NCBI GenBank assembly: GCA_022573065.1
Contig: JACZUQ010000056.1
Span: 1-5,352 of the forward strand
Direction of reading: 5' to 3'
Source of the DNA: Nitrososphaerota archaeon
GTDB lineage: Archaea; Thermoproteota; Nitrososphaeria; Nitrososphaerales; Nitrosopumilaceae
Length of the DNA: 5,352 bases
Shown here: positions 1 through 4,485 of the stretch, piece by piece
Layout of the letters: each line of letters starts with the position of its first letter
Position numbering within the stretch: position 1 is the first letter of the stretch
Notes under the pieces: model-generated
Databases searched by the model: none
Told to the model about the DNA's origin: nothing
The model's input: only the letters and a program-made list of their open reading frames with translations
Translations under genes and position numbers: made by a program

Positions 1-910
1 CTTCTAGTCTAACCTCCATGTTGTAAGGGATATTCGCCCATTGTCTTCCTTCAATTCTCATAAACATTAGTTTTGTATTTCCTAAAAATGGAATAAAGTC
101 AGAAGGACCAACATAGATTTGATCATCGTCTAATCTTTCTGATAATTGACTTTGCACGCTTTCTGTTTTAGAGATTCGTTTACTTACTAAACGATCTTGT
201 TCTTTCATATTCAAAAAATCGGTGTTACCACCGACGTTAATTTGATAAGTCCTTTCAATTTTTGTTCCTCTATCATCACATAATCGAACTAGCGTTCGGT
301 GTACAATTGTAGCACCAACTTGGCCTTTGATGTCATCTCCAACTAACGGAAGATTTTTTTCAGCAAATTTCTTACCCCATTCGTCATTTGATGCAATAAA
401 AGAGGGAATACAATTTACAAATGCACAATTAGTATCAAGACACATTTGAGCCCAAAATTGAGTAACTTTTTCTGAACCAACAGGAAGATAAGATACAATA
501 ATTTCTACCCCAGTTTCTTTTAATACATTTTTGATTTCATCGGCAAGTTGTTCATCAGTTTTAGTACTTTTAATTGGTTTAATCTTATTTTCTACCCAGA
601 TTCCTACACCGTCAAGAGCAGGGCCTTCATAGACCTTAGCTGAAGTTTTTGGCATTTTGTCTTTAGGAATCCAATCAACCATGTTTGGTGATTCATAAAT
701 TGCCTCGTTGATTGTCTTGCCAATTTTATTTTCACCAACATCAAATCCTACAACAAAGTCTATATCATGAACTGAAAAATCTCCAATCTTTTCGTGTATA
801 ATCCCAATAACTTCTTGAGAAGGGTTTTGAGCATAGTATTCTATTCCTTGAATTAATCCTGAAAAACAATTTCCAATTCCAACTAGTCCTACCTTAATTT
901 TATCGCCCAT
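1..910 (-). CDS. ino1: myo-inositol-1-phosphate synthase, 3' end cut by window edge
   Basis: Converts glucose 6-phosphate to inositol 1-phosphate with NAD as an internal redox cofactor; in archaea this supplies inositol for phospholipid headgroups (family knowledge). The 303 visible residues open with a Rossmann nucleotide-binding loop, VGLVGIGNCFSG at about 7-18. Later family motifs are SYLPVGSE (140-147), NCIPSFIAS (166-174), GDDIKGQVGAT (191-201, with a conserved lysine), NVGGNTDFLNM (225-235) and SKTESVQSQL (247-256). These match the roughly 360-residue archaeal/actinobacterial form, so about 60 C-terminal residues probably lie off the left edge. The ATG at 910 was chosen because the motif-bearing N-terminus starts immediately after it and an in-frame TAG lies about 30 bases upstream; a TTG sits directly before the ATG. 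A TATA-like TTTAAAA about 28 bases upstream suggests a leaderless mRNA. The gene is divergent from deoxyhypusine synthase. Confidence 0.95.
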   Translation of the reverse strand, partial: MGDKIKVGLVGIGNCFSGLIQGIEYYAQNPSQEVIGIIHEKIGDFSVHDIDFVVGFDVGENKIGKTINEAIYESPNMVDWIPKDKMPKTSAKVYEGPALDGVGIWVENKIKPIKSTKTDEQLADEIKNVLKETGVEIIVSYLPVGSEKVTQFWAQMCLDTNCAFVNCIPSFIASNDEWGKKFAEKNLPLVGDDIKGQVGATIVHRTLVRLCDDRGTKIERTYQINVGGNTDFLNMKEQDRLVSKRISKTESVQSQLSERLDDDQIYVGPSDFIPFLGNTKLMFMRIEGRQWANIPYNMEVRLE

Positions 911-934
911 CAAAATTTTGACGCTTTGAACTTG

Positions 935-941
935 TTTTAAA
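935..941 (-). promoter_or_regulatory. TATA-like box for inositol-phosphate synthase
   Basis: TTTAAAA on the minus strand is centred about 28 bases upstream of the ATG at 910. That is the usual archaeal TATA-to-transcription-start distance, so transcription would begin at or within a few bases of the start codon. This is a spacing argument only; no start site was measured. Confidence 0.5.
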
Positions 942-996
942 GTTTCCTACATTAGTGTGACTCAAATGCCCTATTACAGATTTTGTTAAGGCAGAA

Positions 997-1004
997 TTTT
1001 ATAA
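997..1004 (+). promoter_or_regulatory. TATA box for deoxyhypusine synthase
   Basis: TTTTATAA is centred 25-26 bases upstream of the ATG at 1026, ideal spacing for an archaeal TATA box driving a leaderless transcript. It lies back to back with the inositol-phosphate synthase promoter in the same 115-base gap; the two boxes are about 60 bases apart. Nothing else recognisable is seen in the gap. Confidence 0.6.
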
Positions 1005-1025
1005 CCCAATTTTTGTTTTCATGAT

Positions 1026-1967
1026 ATGATTAAACCAGGCAGGTCAATCAAAGATATAGCAATTACAAAAGATACAGATATTGAAAAAATTTTTCAACAA
1101 TTACAGCAATCTGGGGGATTTGAATCAAGGAATCTTGCAGAAGGATTAGACATTTTAACGAATATGATTTCTGACAAAAAATGTTTAAGATTTCTTTCAT
1201 TCGTTGCTGCAGTTATATCTACAGGTTTGCGAGGCATTATCAAAGATATGATAAAAAACAATTGGTTTGATGTAGTGATTACTACCTGTGGTGCTTTGGA
1301 TCATGATATTGCAAGATATTATTCCAATTACAAAGAGGGTTCATTTACAATTGATGATAGAGAGCTTACAAAACAGAATATGCACCGATTGGGAAATGTT
1401 TTAGTTCCGATGGAAAGTTATGGACCGTTAATAGAAAAAAAAATGCAGTCTTTTTTAGAAGAAGCATACAAAGAAGGCAAAAGAGAAATTTCTACTGCAG
1501 ATTTAACAAAAATTATTGGTAAACATATGGGAAAGAATTCATTTCTTTATTGGGCTTACAAAAATAAGATTCCAGTAATAGTTCCAGGAATAGTAGATGG
1601 AGCAGTTGGAAGTCAAATATGGTTATTCACTCAAAAACATCCTGATTTTAAATTAAATCTCATATCAGATGCAGAGATTCTTTCTGGATTAATTTTCAAA
1701 GCAAAAAAATCTGGTGCTTTAATGCTAGGAGGGGGAATTTCAAAACATCATACTTTGTGGTGGAACCAATATCGAGAAGGTATGGATTATGCTGTCTATA
1801 TAACAACCGCACAAGAGTTTGATGGAAGTCTAAGTGGTGCTCTTGTAAGAGAAGCTATTTCGTGGGGGAAGGTTACAAGAAATGCAAAACAAACAACCAT
1901 CCATGCAGAAATGACTACCATAGTTCCATTTTTGTACTCTGCTTTGCTTAGAAAAATCAAACACTAA
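1026..1967 (+). CDS. dys: deoxyhypusine synthase (archaeal type)
   Basis: Transfers a 4-aminobutyl group, classically from spermidine, to one lysine of translation factor aIF5A in an NAD-dependent reaction, the first step of hypusine formation. The 313 residues are typical for archaeal members, shorter than the human enzyme. Visible motifs: TTCGALDHD (86-94, NAD region), PVIVPGIVDGAVGSQ (183-197), LGGGISKHH (234-242, active-site histidines), DYAVYITTAQEFDGS (254-268) and EAISWGKV (276-283), in which K282 corresponds to the lysine that forms the enzyme-imine intermediate. Compared with the human motifs as I recall them, HHIANAN is replaced by HHTLWWNQ and DGSDSG by DGSLSG; I believe this is normal for archaeal enzymes. 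The ATG at 1026 fits a TATA box 26 bases upstream; another ATG at 1021 is out of frame and stops after two codons. The PAC2 gene follows after 42 bases and could be co-transcribed. Confidence 0.95.
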   Translation: MIKPGRSIKDIAITKDTDIEKIFQQLQQSGGFESRNLAEGLDILTNMISDKKCLRFLSFVAAVISTGLRGIIKDMIKNNWFDVVITTCGALDHDIARYYSNYKEGSFTIDDRELTKQNMHRLGNVLVPMESYGPLIEKKMQSFLEEAYKEGKREISTADLTKIIGKHMGKNSFLYWAYKNKIPVIVPGIVDGAVGSQIWLFTQKHPDFKLNLISDAEILSGLIFKAKKSGALMLGGGISKHHTLWWNQYREGMDYAVYITTAQEFDGSLSGALVREAISWGKVTRNAKQTTIHAEMTTIVPFLYSALLRKIKH

Positions 1968-1987
1968 ATTTGTAATAAAACTATTAA

Positions 1988-2001
1988 GCTCTAAAAAGAG
2001 C
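1988..2001. other. short inverted repeat between dys and the PAC2 gene
   Basis: GCTCT, four A, AGAGC can form a 5-bp stem with a 4-base loop, ending nine bases before the PAC2 start codon. It is too short and lacks a T-run on the plus strand, so a terminator is not supported. It could be chance or a small operator. In the same 42-base gap, TAATAAAA (1973-1980) is a weak TATA candidate about 34 bases from the start, which would give a leader of roughly 8 bases. Confidence 0.25.
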
Positions 2002-2009
2002 ATTATGAT

Positions 2010-2729
2010 ATGAATGAATCTCATAATATTAGAATTAAAGAAATCAGACCTATCAATATAGAAGGAGGATTTCTGGTTGATGGATTTCCATCAATTGGAT
2101 TTACTAGTGCCATTGCAACGGAATCTTTGATTCATACTTCTCAATTTGAATTAGGAGGGATAATAGATTCAGATATTTTTCCGCCAGTTAGTATAATTAA
2201 AGATGGTGTTCCAAATTATCCTACAAGGATTTTTGTAAATGAAGATCTAAAAGTTGCAGTTTTTTCCTCTTATCTTACTTTGCATGAATCATTACACAGA
2301 ACTATGGCACGACAAATGTTAGATTGGGCTAAAAAACACAAACTTTCTCTAGTAGTAAGTAGTATTGCAGTAAAAACTGCTAAAGAAGAAAAGCAAGAAG
2401 TTGCAGCAGGTAGTACAGATTCTGCTAAAGCTAAGCTAAAAGAAGCTGGGTTTTCAGTTTTACAACATGGAACTATTCCAGGAATTCCAGGAGCTTTGTT
2501 AAATGAAGGATTGTTAAACAATCAAGATGTAGTAGTAATTTTGTTTAATGCAAAAGATACAGGACCTGACTTTAAAGCAAGTGTTGATCTTTGTATGGCA
2601 ATGGCGAAGCTTGTTCCTGGGATTTCTTGTAATATTGAATCATTGCTAAAAGACGCAGAAACAGCTGAAAAAGATATCAAAGAAACTGAACAAGAAGCAA
2701 AGCATCTTAGAGATTCCATGTATAGATAA
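2010..2729 (+). CDS. PAC2-family proteasome assembly chaperone-like protein with HbYX tail
   Basis: Belongs to the PAC2 family, related to eukaryotic Pba1/Pba2 and archaeal PbaA/PbaB, which bind the 20S proteasome alpha ring as assembly factors or activators. The N-terminal family motif is GFLVDGFPSIGFTSAIATESLI-like at about 20-41 (key residues G25, P27, G30, A34, E38). The central part has alternating strands and helices, including a PGIPGALLNEGLL segment at 157-169 and a hydrophobic strand at 173-179. Residues 208-236 are charged and probably helical or coiled-coil. The last three residues are Met-Tyr-Arg (237-239), a hydrophobic-Tyr-any (HbYX) tail that in Pba1/Pba2 and the PAN ATPase docks into alpha-ring pockets. 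Length 239 is normal for the family. There is no clear Shine-Dalgarno site; the start follows an out-of-frame ATG five bases upstream. The exporter gene begins 12 bases after the stop. Family assignment is firm; activator versus assembly role is not resolved. Confidence 0.85.
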   Translation: MNESHNIRIKEIRPINIEGGFLVDGFPSIGFTSAIATESLIHTSQFELGGIIDSDIFPPVSIIKDGVPNYPTRIFVNEDLKVAVFSSYLTLHESLHRTMARQMLDWAKKHKLSLVVSSIAVKTAKEEKQEVAAGSTDSAKAKLKEAGFSVLQHGTIPGIPGALLNEGLLNNQDVVVILFNAKDTGPDFKASVDLCMAMAKLVPGISCNIESLLKDAETAEKDIKETEQEAKHLRDSMYR

Positions 2730-2741
2730 TCAATCATCAAT

Positions 2742-3362
2742 ATGGAACAATTACTAGGATTTGCGATCGTTGTAATTGTGATTTCGGCCTCAGGAGTTTT
2801 GTCACCAGGTCCATTATTTACAGCTAGTATTTTCTATGGTCTGAAGGGTGGGGCAAAAGCAGGCCTAAAAATGGCATACGGACATACCCTCGTAGAATTA
2901 CCTTTGGTAATATTACTTGGATTAGGAGCTTTATCACTAGAAGCTATTCCAGAATTTAGAACATACATTGCAATAATTGGAGCACTGGGACTTTTTGTTT
3001 TTGCAGGAATTCAGTTAAAACAGATTTTTAAAAATAGTGTAGAGCCTATTAGTGGGCCAAAGCATGGACCATTTCTTGCAGGGATACTTCTTAGTGCATT
3101 TAATCCATTTTTCATAATTTGGTGGTTGACAATTGGTTTTAAATTGATATCTGATGCATTAATTTTTTGGTCATTTTGGGGGATTTTGATAATGTTCTTG
3201 TTACATATTTGGATGGATTATGTTTGGCTGTCATCTACTGCGTTAGTTTCATCAAGGATTTCAAAAATTTTATCGAATAGAAGCTTCAAAGTTTTGGTAG
3301 TTGGATTGAGTGTGGTTTTAGTATACTTTGGAATTACATTCCTAATTGATGTATTTGTTTAA
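2742..3362 (+). CDS. LysE/RhtB-family transporter
   Basis: A 206-residue membrane protein of the LysE superfamily, whose members export amino acids or other small solutes; the substrate here cannot be told from sequence. Six hydrophobic segments are visible at roughly 4-20, 45-67, 74-95, 110-133, 138-164 and 181-203. The family signature SPGPLF (21-26) is followed by the GLKGGAKAGLKMAYGH loop (33-48), and an Asn-Pro pair lies in the fourth segment (121-122, SAFNPFFIIWW). Length is typical. The start lies 12 bases after the PAC2 stop with no obvious promoter at leaderless spacing and no clear Shine-Dalgarno site, so it is probably translated from a shared transcript. Its TAA stop lies within TTAA at 3359-3362, also used by the convergent small gene. 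There is no hint that PAC2 and transport are functionally linked beyond adjacency. Confidence 0.88.
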   Translation: MEQLLGFAIVVIVISASGVLSPGPLFTASIFYGLKGGAKAGLKMAYGHTLVELPLVILLGLGALSLEAIPEFRTYIAIIGALGLFVFAGIQLKQIFKNSVEPISGPKHGPFLAGILLSAFNPFFIIWWLTIGFKLISDALIFWSFWGILIMFLLHIWMDYVWLSSTALVSSRISKILSNRSFKVLVVGLSVVLVYFGITFLIDVFV

Positions 3363-3595
3363 CCGCAGTCTAAAATTTCAATATAGGGTTCACATTGTTC
3401 ATTAAATTCCAATATTTTATTTACTGTGTTTTCACAAAATTCTGGATCACTATATTGTTCAAATGTCTTGATATCGTTCACTAGTGTAATATGTTGGATA
3501 CCACATGTATTCAAATCTCCTGTACTTATAATTAAGATGATAATTGAAATTCCTAAGATGCCAAAAATAATATATTTTCTAGGGTTTTGTGACAT
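3359..3595 (-). CDS. small single-pass membrane protein with four cysteines, unknown function
   Basis: Not recognised. From the ATG at 3595 it is 78 residues; a TTG directly before that ATG is an alternative start. A short basic N-terminus (MSQNPRKY) is followed by one strongly hydrophobic segment (about 8-25, rich in Ile/Leu/Gly), then a polar, acidic domain of about 50 residues with cysteines at 31, 54, 68 and 77. Positive charge before the segment and an acidic tail suggest an N-in topology with the tail outside, where the four cysteines could form two disulfides; this is inference. It lacks a lipobox. The 5' end overlaps the last 17 bases of the Alba gene in another frame, which points to translational coupling. 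Its stop shares TTAA with the exporter stop on the other strand. The overlap plus a coherent membrane/soluble layout support a real gene, though it could be lineage-specific. Confidence 0.65.
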   Translation of the reverse strand: MSQNPRKYIIFGILGISIIILIISTGDLNTCGIQHITLVNDIKTFEQYSDPEFCENTVNKILEFNEQCEPYIEILDCG

Positions 3596-4124
3596 CAATT
3601 TCTATTGTTGAAACACTACGTTGTCTTCCGTCTTGAGAGGTTAATGAATCAGATGCGATTCTGACATCGCTAATTACGTAACCTACAGAGTCCATTCGTT
3701 TTACAATCATTTGAGAAACATCAACTGCTTGAGTAATTCTTTTTCCTCTAGCTTTTATTGTAACTGTTTTCTGGTTTGAAAGCTGAGTTAATGTTGCTGT
3801 AACATAAACCATAATTGGTTTTGTACCAACAAAAATTACATCTCTAATTCGTTCTTTGTTATCATCATTTGTTTCTGATGATTCTATTGGAGATTCTTGG
3901 GTTTTTTGAGATGAATCTTTTTCTGGTTCTGAGGGGGGTTCTGATGTGGGTTCTGGTGTTGGTTCGGGTGTTGGTTCTGATGTTGGTTCTGATGTGGGTT
4001 CTGGTGTTGGATCTGATGGGACGTTTGGCTCTACTGGTGTTTCAGCTGCTTTTTCCTTCTCCATATTTTCTTTCTGAAATTCTGAAAAAATTTCTTCTGC
4101 GTCAGTTAGTTTGTCATCGCTCAT
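3579..4124 (-). CDS. albA: Alba-family DNA/RNA-binding protein with acidic repeat N-terminal extension
   Basis: Alba proteins are abundant archaeal chromatin proteins that bind DNA and RNA as dimers. Residues about 93-181 are a full Alba domain: DVIFVGTKPIMVYV (95-108), VTIKARGKRITQAVD (121-135), VKRM (141-144) and a C-terminal LTSQDGRQ...VSTIEIDVTK stretch very close to Sulfolobus Alba. Sulfolobus Alba has a GKKP motif with the regulated Lys16; here it is GTKP, so that lysine is a threonine (T101) and the neighbouring lysine (K102) is kept. The first ~92 residues are an unusual extension: an acidic helix-like start (1-28), seven EPT[P/S]-type units (38-65), then an acidic Ser/Thr linker. Most Alba proteins are about 90-100 residues, so this is about twice the usual length. 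The ATG at 4124 gives the whole extension, and a TATA-like box lies about 31 bases upstream in the 35-base gap. The 3' end overlaps the small membrane-protein gene. Confidence 0.92.
   Translation of the reverse strand: MSDDKLTDAEEIFSEFQKENMEKEKAAETPVEPNVPSDPTPEPTSEPTSEPTPEPTPEPTSEPPSEPEKDSSQKTQESPIESSETNDDNKERIRDVIFVGTKPIMVYVTATLTQLSNQKTVTIKARGKRITQAVDVSQMIVKRMDSVGYVISDVRIASDSLTSQDGRQRSVSTIEIDVTKP
3930..4013 (-). repeat. 12-base tandem repeat encoding EPT[P/S] units in Alba tail
   Basis: Seven consecutive 12-base units, near-identical to GAACCAACACCA or GAACCAACATCA on the coding strand, encode residues 38-65: DPTP, EPTS, EPTS, EPTP, EPTP, EPTS, EPPS, with a degenerate EPEK after them. The unit is a multiple of three, so copy-number slippage would change tail length without breaking the frame. 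The repeat raises local G content (plus strand GGTTCTGATGTT-like) above the AT-rich surroundings. Confidence 0.93.
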
Positions 4125-4152
4125 TATAAGGTCTAGAAAAAACTGAATTTCG

Positions 4153-4158
4153 TATTTA
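4153..4158 (-). promoter_or_regulatory. possible TATA box for the Alba gene
   Basis: TAAATA on the minus strand is centred about 31 bases upstream of the Alba ATG, predicting a leader of about five bases. It lies in the 35-base gap after the unrecognised 81-residue gene, so Alba could have its own promoter as well as read-through. AT-rich background makes this a weak call. Confidence 0.35.
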
Positions 4159-4159
4159 T

Positions 4160-4405
4160 TTAATGTTTAAGGTCGTTTTGCTTAATATACTCCTCTAAAA
4201 ATTTTTCGACTTCGTCTTTGTTAGTGAGCGCCTTTATTTTTTGGACTAAATCCTTTTCTTCAATTTCAAAACAATTTAGAACGTCTTGAACATCTTTGTA
4301 GAAAAGGAGGACTTTATCTTTGAAAATACAATGGTATAGTTTTTCTTTTTCCATATTTTCAGGCTGGATCTTAATTCCATCATCTCCAGGAGATACAGGA
4401 TACAT
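4160..4405 (-). CDS. small conserved-looking hypothetical protein
   Basis: Not recognised. From the ATG at 4405 it has 81 residues; a TTG precedes that ATG, and an internal ATG at 4354 would give a 64-residue version (MEKEKLYHCIFKDK...). The longer form is preferred because a TATA-like TAAATA is centred 25-26 bases upstream of 4405, the right spacing for a leaderless transcript, while no such box precedes 4354. The N-terminus (MYPVSPGDDGIKIQP) is proline/glycine-containing and probably unstructured. The rest looks like a compact fold: a YHCIFKDKVLLFYKD strand pair, a Cys-containing segment (DVLNCFEIEEKDL), then two charged helices ending in LEEYIKQNDLKH. It has no membrane segment or signal peptide. 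It is divergent from dinB across 80 bases and sits 35 bases ahead of Alba. Two cysteines are too few to argue a metal site. Confidence 0.7.
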   Translation of the reverse strand: MYPVSPGDDGIKIQPENMEKEKLYHCIFKDKVLLFYKDVQDVLNCFEIEEKDLVQKIKALTNKDEVEKFLEEYIKQNDLKH

Positions 4406-4427
4406 CAACCTTAATGAATTAAAACAC

Positions 4428-4433
4428 TATTTA
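4428..4433 (-). promoter_or_regulatory. possible TATA box for the 81-residue gene
   Basis: TAAATA on the minus strand is centred 25-26 bases upstream of the ATG at 4405. It favours 4405 over the internal ATG at 4354. It shares the 80-base gap with the dinB promoter. Confidence 0.42.
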
Positions 4434-4456
4434 GATGAATTTGTTTCCCGAAATTG

Positions 4457-4462
4457 TAATAA
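4457..4462 (+). promoter_or_regulatory. possible TATA box for dinB
   Basis: TAATAA (within GTAATAA) is centred about 26 bases upstream of the TTG at 4486, consistent with a leaderless transcript beginning at the TTG. It is a weak match to the archaeal box. No repeat or palindrome suggesting a damage-response operator is seen in the gap 4406-4485. Confidence 0.35.
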
Positions 4463-4485
4463 GGATTTCATGAGTATATTGTTTA

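Noticed and set aside
1988..2001. Hairpin between dys and PAC2 as a transcription terminator
   Set aside because: The stem is only five pairs and no T-run follows it on the plus strand.
1830..2024. Minus-strand open frame of 64 residues over the dys/PAC2 junction
   Set aside because: It lies antisense to the conserved C-terminus of deoxyhypusine synthase and the start of the PAC2 gene, with no recognisable protein character.
2270..2740. Two minus-strand open frames (83 and 72 residues) opposite the PAC2 gene
   Set aside because: They are fully antisense to a well-supported gene; Ser/Cys-rich composition is typical of shadows of Lys/Glu-rich frames.
3426..3611. Plus-strand open frame of 61 residues opposite the small membrane gene
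   Set aside because: The minus frame has the better start overlap, membrane segment and operon position; this one has none of these.
3869..4129. Plus-strand open frame rich in Val/Leu/Met, 86 residues
   Set aside because: It is the antisense reading of the EPT repeat in the Alba tail; the repeated Leu-Val pattern is produced by the 12-base unit, and the Alba frame is clearly real.
4382..4390. GGAGATGAT on the minus strand, close to an archaeal Shine-Dalgarno sequence
   Set aside because: It lies about 28 bases before the internal ATG at 4354, too far for a ribosome binding site, and it encodes part of PGDDG in the longer protein.
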